A DNA stretch of 64,000 bases from an uncultured Pelagibacteraceae bacterium. GTDB lineage: Bacteria; Pseudomonadota; Alphaproteobacteria; Pelagibacterales; Pelagibacteraceae. The stretch spans positions 41,044-105,043 of the forward strand of contig CABXOW010000002.1 in NCBI GenBank assembly GCA_902513955.1. Direction: 5' to 3'. The translations under genes were made by a program, and so were the position numbers. The notes under the pieces are model-generated. The model was not told where the DNA came from. It saw only the letters and a list, made by a program, of their open reading frames with translations, and did no database searches. Numbering within the stretch: the first letter of the stretch is position 1; each line of letters opens with the position of its first letter. This document shows positions 20,144 through 30,554 of the stretch, piece after piece.

Positions 20144-21133
20144 AGACTTTATTTTATTAACCAATTCCTCATTGATATGTCTAGGACCTTTATCTAGTCT
20201 ATTTTTATGACGTCTTTCACCAGGAAGTCTTACATCGCCCATTGATTTCATTTTTTCAAAAAATTCATCAGCATGTGTTTGCCAACTAGTTCCAGACGTT
20301 TTATCAGGACAAATTGCTAAAATAAACTCACCACCACTTGGTGGGCCACCATCATTATTATCTTTAGCAGCTGTCTCGTAGCTAAAATTGTCACCAACTA
20401 AAGCTCCAGCCATTAATTCAACCATCATAGCTATAGCAGAGCCTTTATAGCCACCAAAAGGCAACAATACACCTCCATCAGCTATCTGACTAGGATCTGT
20501 TGTTTCTTTACCATCTTTTGTAAGTCCTGTCCCTAAAGGAACTTTATGACCTTCTCTTTTAGCAACCTGTACTTCACCCATTGCCATTGATGCGGTTGCC
20601 ATATCATAAACAACTGGAGTTTTTCCTGGACGTGGCCAAGCAAATGAAATTGGGTTTGTTCCAAATAAAGGCTTGATAGCACCAGCTGGCGCAACGGCCG
20701 GTTTGTATGATGTACATGCAAAAGCAACTAACCCATCTTCAGCTAATTTTTCAGTTTCAGGCCACATAGCAGCCATATGATGAGAATTATTAATAGCTAA
20801 TACAGCAACACCATTTTCTTTTGCAATCTTACTTAATTCAGGTAAAGCTTTGTTTAAAACTACTGGCGCTAAACAGTTATTACCTTCAACTTTAATTACA
20901 GAAGGTGAAATTTTTTTGATTTCAGGTTTTCCCTTACCATTTATCTTTCCACCATTAAGACCAGTAACATAAGCTGGTAATCTAAATAAACCATGAGATA
21001 AAGAACCATCTCTTTCTGCATTTCTAATTAAATCAGATAAAATAGATGCTGTTTCATCATCACAACCATTAGTTAAAAGAGTTCTTTTTGCTAAGTCAAA
21101 AATTTCATCTAAAGTTAAGGAAACTGTACTCAT
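20135..21133 (-). CDS. Ldh2/malate-L-lactate dehydrogenase family oxidoreductase
   Basis: NAD(P)H-dependent oxidoreductase of the Ldh2 fold, a family that includes malate, ureidoglycolate and 2,3-diketogulonate dehydrogenases and delta1-piperideine-2-carboxylate reductase. The 332-residue protein shows the active-site stretch AINNSHHMAAMWPETE, the nucleotide-binding segment FGTNPISFAWPRPG and LLPFGGYKGSAIAMMVE, all typical. Resemblance to the piperideine/pyrroline-2-carboxylate reductase branch is an impression only; the substrate cannot be decided here. It lies 13 bp upstream-side of the Zur-linked membrane gene and could be the third gene of that operon. Confidence 0.85.
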   Translation of the reverse strand: MSTVSLTLDEIFDLAKRTLLTNGCDDETASILSDLIRNAERDGSLSHGLFRLPAYVTGLNGGKINGKGKPEIKKISPSVIKVEGNNCLAPVVLNKALPELSKIAKENGVAVLAINNSHHMAAMWPETEKLAEDGLVAFACTSYKPAVAPAGAIKPLFGTNPISFAWPRPGKTPVVYDMATASMAMGEVQVAKREGHKVPLGTGLTKDGKETTDPSQIADGGVLLPFGGYKGSAIAMMVELMAGALVGDNFSYETAAKDNNDGGPPSGGEFILAICPDKTSGTSWQTHADEFFEKMKSMGDVRLPGERRHKNRLDKGPRHINEELVNKIKSLS

Positions 21134-21146
21134 TCCTTATTAGATA

Positions 21147-21611
21147 TTATTTATGTTTTCTTTTCAAATCCTTTTTAAGATCTTCGTGATCACCTACAAC
21201 TGTATGGTATTTACTTTTTGTAACATACTTCTCTAAAAAAGGCACTGCAAGTAAAGGTAAGAATCCACCAATAACGATACCAAATGCTGCACTTTTTAAA
21301 TGAGGATCTGCTAGAGCTGCTATAAAATCTGCTATTATATGGGCTATAACAATTCCTACTATTCCTGCTATTGCACCATTAGATATTAATTTTAAAAAGC
21401 GGTTTATACTCCAACCAGTGTAAAATCCAATAAGTGGAATTACCGTGTGTATAAAACCAAAAGTCATACCTCTTAATACGCTATGTTCCTCAATTAATTC
21501 TTCCATAAAATGTAGAAATTCTGGTAAATCATGCGAATGTCCTTCTGCTGCACGAACAAAGGTGAAGCTAAAAATATATATAATTAGACTTAAGAAACTT
21601 ATTTTTTTCAT
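21147..21611 (-). CDS. Histidine-rich inner-membrane protein linked to Zur, function unknown
   Basis: A 154-residue protein with a cleavable-looking signal peptide (about 1-21, ending FVRAA), a His-rich start of the mature part (GHSHD, then FLHFME, EEHS), about three hydrophobic helices (roughly 49-66, 73-99, 103-124) and a Lys/His-rich tail ending KRKHK. The start at 21611 overlaps the zur stop (TAATG) and has AGGAG nine bases upstream; an ATG nine bases earlier (21620) is too close to that site. Position behind a Zur-like regulator and the His clusters suggest a role with zinc or another divalent metal, which is inference; I do not recognise the family. Confidence 0.75.
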   Translation of the reverse strand: MKKISFLSLIIYIFSFTFVRAAEGHSHDLPEFLHFMEELIEEHSVLRGMTFGFIHTVIPLIGFYTGWSINRFLKLISNGAIAGIVGIVIAHIIADFIAALADPHLKSAAFGIVIGGFLPLLAVPFLEKYVTKSKYHTVVGDHEDLKKDLKRKHK

Positions 21612-21973
21612 TAGTTGCATCTCCTACATGTGGTTGAGACTTCAAGTTGAAATTTACTGAAGTCATATTTTTTAATTAGATTTTTTTTAAATATTGCTTC
21701 AAATAATTCAGATTTTAACTCTTCTGTATCACCACAATCTCTACAGATAGCTATTGAAGGGTTATGATTTACATGAGAATGATTACATAAAACATAAGTC
21801 TTATTTTGATTTGACTTATGTATTTTATCTTCTGATATAAGTTTCTTTAAAGACCTATAAACAGCCATTGGTTGTATTTTTTTAAACTTTTGAAATTTAT
21901 CTAAAATTTCATATGCGGTTAGATGCTTCTTTGAACGTTTTATTATATCAAAAACAATATCATTATTATTCAT
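21611..21973 (-). CDS. zur: Fur-family regulator, probably zinc-responsive Zur
   Basis: A 120-residue Fur-family repressor. The N-terminal winged helix (about 1-75) includes LTAYEILDKFQKF and MAVYRSLKKLISEDKIHK, the recognition region; the C-terminal half has the His cluster CNHSHVNHN and the structural zinc pairs CRDCG and CRRC. Zur rather than Fur, Mur or Irr is favoured by the AT-rich palindrome at its own promoter, which matches Zur-type boxes (TGTTATA...TATAACA). It is the first gene of a leftward unit with a His-rich membrane protein, and divergent from a PiT-like transporter. Confidence 0.82.
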   Translation of the reverse strand: MNNNDIVFDIIKRSKKHLTAYEILDKFQKFKKIQPMAVYRSLKKLISEDKIHKSNQNKTYVLCNHSHVNHNPSIAICRDCGDTEELKSELFEAIFKKNLIKKYDFSKFQLEVSTTCRRCN

Positions 21974-21995
21974 ATGTTATGTTATAACATAACAT
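21974..21995. promoter_or_regulatory. 22 bp perfect palindrome, probable Zur operator
   Basis: The inner 20 bases are TGTTATGTTATAACATAACA, and one further A/T pair extends the perfect dyad to 22 bp. The right half resembles known Zur boxes, which contain GTTATA and TATAAC half sites. It abuts the zur start codon and covers the probable -10 element, so bound protein would block the promoter. Autoregulation by Zur is inferred. Confidence 0.75.
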
Positions 21996-22008
21996 TAATA
22001 AGTGTCAA
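21981..22008 (-). promoter_or_regulatory. Probable sigma-70 promoter of zur
   Basis: On the minus strand TTGACA (22008-22003) is followed after 16 bases by TATAAC (21986-21981). The usual start distance would place transcription initiation at or within two bases of the zur ATG at 21973, so the transcript may be leaderless. The -10 lies at the centre of the palindromic operator. Confidence 0.65.
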
Positions 22009-22136
22009 CAATAACTAGACATAAATCTAAAATAATATATTTAGAGAGAATCTACCTATAATTTTAAAAATAAATAAATTAAGCTATAGATAAATTTCTC
22101 ATCAAATATTAAATGAATCTAAATAAATAAGAATCG

Positions 22137-23102
22137 ATGGAAATAACAACTATATATACAATTATTGGTTTTGCACTTGCCGGGTACAGCGTTATTGCAA
22201 ACGACTCTATTCAAACATTGGGTACTTTTATTGCCTCAAAACAAAAATGGTTTAAATGGTATACGCTAGCTGCATCCGCATCATTTGTAATGATTATTGC
22301 TCTAAGTTGGGGTTGGTATAACTATGATGGTGATATTTCTTATGGCAGACTTAACAGAATACCATTTCAAGAAATCCAATGGTTTCATGCTGTAGCCCCT
22401 GCTATTCTTTTATTATTAACTAGAGTTGGAATACCTGTGTCTACAACTTTCTTAGTACTTTCAGCATTTGCTTCAACTGTAGTTTTGGAAAAGATGCTTA
22501 TGAAAAGTGTAGTTGGTTATGGTTTAGCTGCAGTAGTTGCTTATTTTGCCTGGATAGCAATATCAAAATTTATTAATGAAAAATTTGATGAAGTTGATGA
22601 CAAATGGATTGGTTTTTGGAGAAACTCCGTATGGATTACTTCTGGTTGGTTATGGTGGGTTTGGTTATCACATGATGTTGCAAATATAGCTGTATATTTA
22701 CCAAGACAATTAAGCCCTACTCTTTTGCTCACAGTAATGGGCTACTTTACAATTTTATTATTTTATATTTTTTACATTCATGGAGGACCAATTCAAAAAG
22801 TTGTTCTGGATAAAACTGGAACTAGATATGCCAGATCGGCGACTATAATAAATATTATATACGCCGCAGTATTGTTCTACTTTAAAGAATTAAACGATCT
22901 ACCAATGTCAACAACTTGGGTATTTGTTGGATTATTATGTGGTAGAGAGCTTGCAATATCTACAATGAATAAAGACTACAAGTTTAAGTACGTCTTCCCA
23001 TTAATTGGAAAAGATTTTATTAAAATGATTTTTGGTTTAAGTGTTTCTGTTGGAATTGTTTTAGCTATTCACTACATCATTATTCCAAATAATTGGTTTT
23101 AA
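22137..23102 (+). CDS. Divergent PiT-family-like transporter
   Basis: A 321-residue polytopic membrane protein with about nine or ten hydrophobic helices. It contains an internal duplication: ANDSIQTLGT (residue 21) with IPVSTTFLV (99), and SHDVANIAV (178) with LPMSTTWVF (255), the Asn/His-Asp to STT spacing being 80 and 79 residues. Paired ND and P-x-STT motifs are the signature of PiT phosphate/metal-phosphate transporters, but this protein is shorter (PiT usually 400-500) and divergent. It is transcribed away from zur, and ends at a hairpin. Transport of phosphate, metal-phosphate or another anion is inference from the motifs. Confidence 0.72.
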   Translation: MEITTIYTIIGFALAGYSVIANDSIQTLGTFIASKQKWFKWYTLAASASFVMIIALSWGWYNYDGDISYGRLNRIPFQEIQWFHAVAPAILLLLTRVGIPVSTTFLVLSAFASTVVLEKMLMKSVVGYGLAAVVAYFAWIAISKFINEKFDEVDDKWIGFWRNSVWITSGWLWWVWLSHDVANIAVYLPRQLSPTLLLTVMGYFTILLFYIFYIHGGPIQKVVLDKTGTRYARSATIINIIYAAVLFYFKELNDLPMSTTWVFVGLLCGRELAISTMNKDYKFKYVFPLIGKDFIKMIFGLSVSVGIVLAIHYIIIPNNWF

Positions 23103-23114
23103 TTATATTTATTT

Positions 23115-23146
23115 TATGGTCGTATTAATTATTTAATACGGCCATA
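23115..23146. terminator. Hairpin between convergent genes, probable bidirectional terminator
   Basis: A 14 bp stem with one G-T pair (23115-23128 with 23133-23146) and a 4-base loop lies between the stop of the PiT-like gene and the stop of the convergent DUF465-like gene. Flanks are A/T-rich but without a strong U run on either strand, so termination efficiency is uncertain. Confidence 0.7.
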
Positions 23147-23160
23147 TATAGTTTATAGAA

Positions 23161-23331
23161 TTATTTTATAAAATTAGAAACTATCTCTTTTAATTTTAAC
23201 TTTTCTTTTTTCAAGGTTCTTAACTTTTCCCAAGATGAAAAGGCTCTGTCATTAAGTCTTAATTTAGTTAGATGATTAATTTCTAGTTCTATTTTTTTAT
23301 GTTTTTTTACAAGCTCTTTGAAAGGTTTCAT
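23161..23331 (-). CDS. DUF465 (YdcH-like) small protein
   Basis: A 56-residue helical, charged protein starting MKPFKELVKKHKKIELEINHL and continuing LNDRAFSSWEKLRTLKKEKLKLKE. The pattern KH-x2-(I/L)E-x2-I, then a short turn, then LKKEKLxLK matches the DUF465/YdcH family of small coiled-coil proteins, common in alphaproteobacteria and of unknown function. The ATG at 23331 is the only reasonable start. It is a lone gene, convergent with the PiT-like gene across a hairpin. It is short but its family pattern and the codon-restricted conservation of charge make it credible. Confidence 0.75.
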   Translation of the reverse strand: MKPFKELVKKHKKIELEINHLTKLRLNDRAFSSWEKLRTLKKEKLKLKEIVSNFIK

Positions 23332-23444
23332 TATGAATCAGTATATCATATTTTTAAAATTCAAGTTGTTGATAATTAAATATTTTTAATTATAAATTTT
23401 AAAAAATTAAAAAAAAAGTTCTCTTAAATTAATAAGTAAAAAAA

Positions 23445-23514
23445 GCTGAATTATATTTTTTGCCTTTATATTTCTTATGCGGTATGATCTATCTGAGTCC
23501 CGCTCTAATTCAGC
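23445..23514. other. Structured, GC-richer intergenic element
   Basis: A 9 bp stem, GCTGAATTA (23445-23453) with TAATTCAGC (23506-23514), closes a 52-base loop that contains an inner GCGG/CCGC stem (23479-23482 with 23500-23503). It stands out in an otherwise nearly pure A/T spacer. A 15-codon ATG frame (23477-23524) runs through it and uses CGG and CGC arginine codons that are rare elsewhere in the window. It could be a small RNA, a leader of the downstream gene pair, or a remnant; nothing in it is a recognised family. Confidence 0.45.
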
Positions 23515-23564
23515 CTTGTGCTGACAATCAATTTATAAAGTTAACAATTTAAAGTGTCAAAATT

Positions 23565-23714
23565 ATGATTTTGAAATTGAAAAAACTACTGTGTTATTTG
23601 GGATTACATAATTACAAAACAATTAATATTGAATATGGCTTTAATCCAACAGATAGAGTTACAACCCTAGAATGTAAAAATTGTGGTTTTACTAAAATTA
23701 AATCCGGTGGATAG
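23565..23714 (+). CDS. Possible 49-residue zinc-ribbon protein
   Basis: A short ORF beginning MILKLKKLLCYLGLHNYK and ending with CKNCGFTKIKSGG. The layout, a Cys-x3-Gly-x-His segment followed about 25 residues later by CxxCG, resembles small zinc-ribbon proteins often carried by phages and accessory regions (for example DUF1660-like proteins). No clear ribosome-binding site is visible. It precedes an unknown 172-residue gene by 11 bp on the same strand, so the two may be one unit. Existence as a real gene is moderately likely. Confidence 0.5.
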   Translation: MILKLKKLLCYLGLHNYKTINIEYGFNPTDRVTTLECKNCGFTKIKSGG

Positions 23715-23725
23715 AATTTATACTA

Positions 23726-24244
23726 ATGAAAAATATTCGAAAAAATATTGAAATAAGAAGATATTTTCAATGGACAAGAATTGTAAAAGGAAAACCAATT
23801 CAAATAAGATTATATGAATTAATATACTTTGAGTTGCTAGAATTATGGCTTCAATTAAATAAACCTCCATTAAGAAGATTAATATATGAAACTATAAACG
23901 CCAGTGATTATAATGAAAAATTTGTTAAAGGAAAAATATTTCAACAATATATTGATGAAATTTTAGAAACACCCTGTGAAGATAAATCAGGGTATTATAA
24001 TTCTGACTCGAGAGAAATATTGAGCGAAGTTAATATTAAAGAATTATATGATGTGAAGTATTTGATAAAAAGTGAATTAAATACTGTAATTATGATTGAT
24101 AGATACAATGCAGTTTATACCTTTTGTAGATTGTATGAAGAATGGTGTTTAAAAAAGAAATCTGAACAAATTGAAGATGTTACTAAAAAAGAAAGATTTG
24201 ATGTAACAAAAGATTTACCAATAAAAATTTCCACACAAAGATAG
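23726..24244 (+). CDS. Hypothetical protein, no recognised family
   Basis: A 172-residue protein with no family I recognise. It is rich in Ile, Lys, Glu and Tyr, has no signal peptide or convincing membrane span, and looks soluble and mainly helical. The N-terminus is basic (MKNIRKNIEIRRYFQWTRIVKGKP), the middle has two Tyr-rich stretches and one cysteine in ETPCEDKSGYYN. No Shine-Dalgarno sequence is evident before the ATG. It follows the zinc-ribbon ORF by 11 bp and converges on manC with 4 bp between stops. Together they look like a small strain-variable insertion. Confidence 0.6.
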   Translation: MKNIRKNIEIRRYFQWTRIVKGKPIQIRLYELIYFELLELWLQLNKPPLRRLIYETINASDYNEKFVKGKIFQQYIDEILETPCEDKSGYYNSDSREILSEVNIKELYDVKYLIKSELNTVIMIDRYNAVYTFCRLYEEWCLKKKSEQIEDVTKKERFDVTKDLPIKISTQR

Positions 24245-24248
24245 ATTT

Positions 24249-25454
24249 TTACTTAATCCTACTATAAACATCTTGATATCTAACAATATCTGTTTCTTTT
24301 AGAATTGATCCCACCTGAGCTTCCATAATTTTTGCTGGTTTTTTTCCAGGATTTTGTATTCTATGAATTGACTGTAATGGGATAAAAATATGATCATTTG
24401 GTTTTTTTATAAAACTATTTTTATTTAAAGTAATCTTAGGATTTCCTTGAGTAACCAACCAATGTTCAGCTCTATGATGATGTTTTTGAAGACTTAAAAT
24501 ACCTTTTGGTTTTACAAATAATTCTTTAATTAAAAATTTCTTACCTTCGAATAAATTTGTATACTTTCCCCATGGACGATAAAAAACATTTTTTTTGTTA
24601 ATATATTTATTCTTATTTTTGTCATACATCTTTAATATCTCTTTCCAACTACCAAGATCAGACCAAGGTATATCTAATTTAATAGCGTTAATTTGTTTAT
24701 TTTTTTCTAAAATTGCATAATCAAATGATTTAGCAGTTGCTTTAATAAATGATGCTTTATTTAAATAATAAATATTGGACTTTAGTTTAGCTTTTTTAAC
24801 TGCATTTACACAGTTTCTGTAAATGATTGGTTGATTTTTTTTAAAGTTATTTATTATTGATTCTTTACTAAGAAAAAACATTCCTGAATTCCAATAACCA
24901 TTTTGTTTTATAATTTGTTTGGCTTTAGCTTCTTTTGGTTTTTCAATAAATTTAGTAACTTTATTAATGTTTCCTTTAATCTTTTTAGTTACAAAATATC
25001 CATATTCATTTGAAGGTGATGTTGGTTTTATTCCAAATATAAAAATATTTTGATCAGTTAAATTTGATTTGTTTTTATTAATTTCTTTATTAAATTCACT
25101 CATTTTTTCAATCAAATGATCTGCTGTAAAAAACATTAAAGGCTGATCATTAGGTATATCTTTAATTAAAGCTGTACTTAAAATAGCTGGAGCTGTATTT
25201 CTTTTTACAGGTTCTAAAACAATTTTATATTTTTTTATCTTGTTTGTTTTAAGATTTTTTTTAACTTCTTTTAAATATTTTTTGTTTGTGCTTATAATAG
25301 GAGTATCATAAATTGAAGATTTGGTTCTTTCTAATGTTTTTCCAAATAAGGTCCATTTACCAAAATCAATAAATTGTTTTGCTTGATAGTTTTTTGAGTT
25401 AAGCCAAAGCCGTGTTCCAGCTCCACCACATAAAATGACTGGACGAATTTTCAT
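24249..25454 (-). CDS. manC: Mannose-1-phosphate guanylyltransferase with C-terminal cupin
   Basis: Makes GDP-mannose from mannose-1-phosphate and GTP for surface polysaccharide; the C-terminal cupin is the mannose-6-phosphate isomerase type. The 401-residue protein starts with the nucleotidyltransferase motif ILCGGAGTRLW and has FTADHLI and EKP motifs; the cupin (about 290-400) contains LSLQKHHHRAEHWLV and a later HRIQNPG. It is shorter than usual bifunctional enzymes (about 470). The loop after GTRLW normally reads PLSR...PKQF but here is LNSKNYQAKQF, losing both prolines. The start overlaps the ilvD stop by one base. Confidence 0.88.
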   Translation of the reverse strand: MKIRPVILCGGAGTRLWLNSKNYQAKQFIDFGKWTLFGKTLERTKSSIYDTPIISTNKKYLKEVKKNLKTNKIKKYKIVLEPVKRNTAPAILSTALIKDIPNDQPLMFFTADHLIEKMSEFNKEINKNKSNLTDQNIFIFGIKPTSPSNEYGYFVTKKIKGNINKVTKFIEKPKEAKAKQIIKQNGYWNSGMFFLSKESIINNFKKNQPIIYRNCVNAVKKAKLKSNIYYLNKASFIKATAKSFDYAILEKNKQINAIKLDIPWSDLGSWKEILKMYDKNKNKYINKKNVFYRPWGKYTNLFEGKKFLIKELFVKPKGILSLQKHHHRAEHWLVTQGNPKITLNKNSFIKKPNDHIFIPLQSIHRIQNPGKKPAKIMEAQVGSILKETDIVRYQDVYSRIK

Positions 25455-27171
25455 TAAATTTCTGAGTAATCTTTTACTTCTTTTTTCTTACCTGGGTGTG
25501 TTGGTGCTCCTAAATAAGCTGGTCCAACAGTTTGAGCATATTTCCATAAGGTTCCAGATCCAAAATCAGATTTTCTAGCTCTCCATTTTCTTTTTCTTAT
25601 AGCTAATTCTTTTTTAGAAAGTCTTACATTTATTGTCCCTTTTTTAGCATCTATATCAATGATATCTCCATTACGTAAAAGACCTATAGGACCCCCTAGA
25701 GCCGCTTCAGGGCCCACATGGCCCACACAAAAGCCTCTTGTGGCACCAGAGAACCTACCATCAGTTATAAGGGCTACTTTCTCCCCTTTCCCTTGTCCGT
25801 AGATTGCACCTGTTGTAGATAACATTTCTCTCATACCTGGTCCTCCAACAGGTCCTTCGTATCTAATTATTATTATATCACCATCATTGTACTTTTTACT
25901 TTGAACTGCTTTCATTGCGCTTTCTTCGTTATCAAAACATCTAGCTTTTCCAATGAATTGTAATTTTTTTAATCCAGCAACTTTAACTATTGCGCCTTCT
26001 GGTGCTAAATTACCTTTTAAACCAACTACACCCCCAGTTGGTGATATGGGATCTTTATAAGATCTCATTACTTTTTGTTTTGGATTAAATTTGATATTTT
26101 TTAAATTTTCCTTCATTGTTTTTCCAGTAACTGTCATACAATCACCATGTATAAAACCACCTTCATATAAAGTTTTTAGTAGCATTGGAACACCGCCTGC
26201 TAACCACATATCTTTAGCAACATATTTTCCACCTGGTTTTAAATCTGCAAGATATGGAGTTCTTTTAAAAATTTTAGCAACATCTATTAGATCAAATTTT
26301 ATACCTGCTTCATTAGCAATAGCTGGTAAGTGTAATCCAGCATTTGTAGATCCACCTGTTGCAGCAACTATTGTTGCGGCATTTTCTAAAGCTTTTTTTG
26401 TTACTATGTCTCTTGGTTTAATTCCTTTTTTCAAAAGGTTCATAACCATTGTGCCACTTGCTTTAGCATACTTATCTCTTTCTTCGTATGGCGCTGGAGT
26501 TCCAGCAGAATAAGGTAGTGCTAAACCAATGGCTTCCGACACACAGGCCATTGTATTAGCTGTAAATTGACCACCACAAGCTCCTGCACTAGGACAAGCA
26601 ACTAATTCTAATTTTCTAAGTTCAGCAGCAGACATTTGACCTGATGAATGTTTTCCAACAGCTTCAAAAACATCAACAACTGTTACATCTTTACCTTTAT
26701 ACCTTCCTGGTAGAATTGAACCTCCATAAATAAATACACTTGGAACATTTAGTCTAACCATTGACATCATAAGACCTGGTAAAGATTTATCACATCCAGC
26801 AATACCAACTAACGCATCATAACAATGTCCTCTTACAGTAAGTTCAGCTGAGTCGGCAATCACCTCTCTAGAAATCAATGAAGATTTCATACCTTCATGT
26901 CCCATTGCAATACCATCAGTAACTGTAATTGTACAAAATTCTCTTGGTGTACCACCATTAGCTCTTATACCCTTTTTAACAGATTGAGCTTGTCTCATAA
27001 GGGCAATATTACAAGGTGCAGCTTCATTCCATGTAGAAACAACTCCAACAAATGGTTTTGCTACATCTTTTTCAGTTTCACCCATTGCATAATAAAATGA
27101 TCTGTGAGGAGCTCTATCTGCTCCTAATGATGTATGTCTGCTTGGAAGTTTCTTTTTATTGAATTTTACCA

Positions 27172-27172
<1 letters not shown>
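25454..27172 (-). CDS. ilvD: Dihydroxy-acid dehydratase
   Basis: Fe-S dehydratase of branched-chain amino acid synthesis converting 2,3-dihydroxy-isovalerate and its methylvalerate homologue to 2-keto acids. The 572-residue protein shows the cluster and metal-site motifs [26 protein letters not shown] and, near the C-terminus, [21 protein letters not shown]. Length fits the family. It sits between valS and manC, joined by one-base overlaps on both sides; functional coupling with valine-tRNA synthetase is plausible but may just reflect packing. Confidence 0.97.
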
Positions 27173-29799
<2,627 letters not shown>

Positions 29800-29923
29800 T
29801 GATGTTAAAGTTTATAATTTAATAATATAAATTAACAATAATCAATTTGGATCGTTATTTAATAGACTAATAGAAAAAATTTAATATAAAAAGGCTTCTG
29901 TAGCTATTAGCTAAAAATAAGAT

Positions 29924-29997
29924 GGCAACGTGGCGGAATGGTTACGCAGAGGATTGCAAATCCTTGTATCCCGGTTCGATTCCGGGCGTTGCCTCCA
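29924..29997 (+). tRNA. tRNA-Cys (GCA)
   Basis: Acceptor stem GGCAACG pairs with CGTTGCC, followed by T and an encoded CCA. The anticodon arm is GAGGA-TTGCAAA-TCCTT giving anticodon GCA. The T arm GGTTCGATTCC is standard. It lies 49 bp before tRNA-Asn, probably in the same transcript. Confidence 0.97.
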
Positions 29998-30046
29998 AAA
30001 AAATCTTGTTTTAGCTAAAAAAAAAAGTAAGTTGACCTTTTTACAT

Positions 30047-30122
30047 TCCTCGGTAGCTCAGTTGGTAGAGCAGTTGACTGTTAATCAATTGGTCGCAGGT
30101 TCGAGTCCTGCCCGAGGAGCCA
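30047..30122 (+). tRNA. tRNA-Asn (GTT)
   Basis: Acceptor stem TCCTCGG pairs with CCGAGGA, followed by G and encoded CCA. The D arm GCTCAGTTGGTAGAGC is standard and the anticodon loop CTGTTAA gives GTT. The T arm GGTTCGAGTCC is standard. Confidence 0.98.
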
Positions 30123-30182
30123 AATAGTTCAATCTACAAAATTAATTTAAAAAATAAGTTAGGGTCTTAACTAAAATTTAAA

Positions 30183-30554
30183 TTAAACTGCTTTTGAGAT
30201 TCCTGAACTTGAAATTTGTAAAGATTTATAAAATTTTAATTTTTGATCATCATTTAACTCTGCATATAATTTTACTAAAAAATTATAATTTACATTCATA
30301 TGACCTTCTTGAGATTTTTCTATATTTACAAGGTATTCTGAAAAATCTTCAAAAAAATAATTTATTGGTACTTTTAAATAATTTGAAAGTTGAAGTAATC
30401 TAATTGAGCTTACTCCATTAGTACCTTTTTCATATTTCTGAATTTGTTGAAAAGTTACATTAATTGCTTTAGCAACTTTAGTTTGAGTTAAACCTAAAGC
30501 CAATCTTCTTAACTTAAGTTTATTACCTAAGTGTTTGTTGAAATTATCTTCCAT
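30183..30554 (-). CDS. Cro/C1-type helix-turn-helix regulator
   Basis: A 123-residue DNA-binding protein with an N-terminal HTH_3 domain (about 11-68): KLKLRRLALGLTQTKVAKAI for the first helices, VTFQQIQKYEKG for the recognition helix and VPINYFFEDF at the end. The C-terminal 50 residues are unlike known effector domains. Small single-domain regulators of this type are widespread in alphaproteobacteria; the target is unknown. It lies 186 bp downstream of aapP on the same strand with its own likely promoter, and 60 bp from the convergent tRNA-Asn. Confidence 0.85.
   Translation of the reverse strand: MEDNFNKHLGNKLKLRRLALGLTQTKVAKAINVTFQQIQKYEKGTNGVSSIRLLQLSNYLKVPINYFFEDFSEYLVNIEKSQEGHMNVNYNFLVKLYAELNDDQKLKFYKSLQISSSGISKAV

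Noticed and set aside
26091..26513. A 140-codon ORF opposite ilvD.
   Set aside because: Antisense shadow of a highly conserved gene with biased codons; no family pattern or upstream site.
29930..30127. A 65-codon ORF across the two tRNA genes.
   Set aside because: It simply reads through tRNA-Cys and tRNA-Asn; no protein features.
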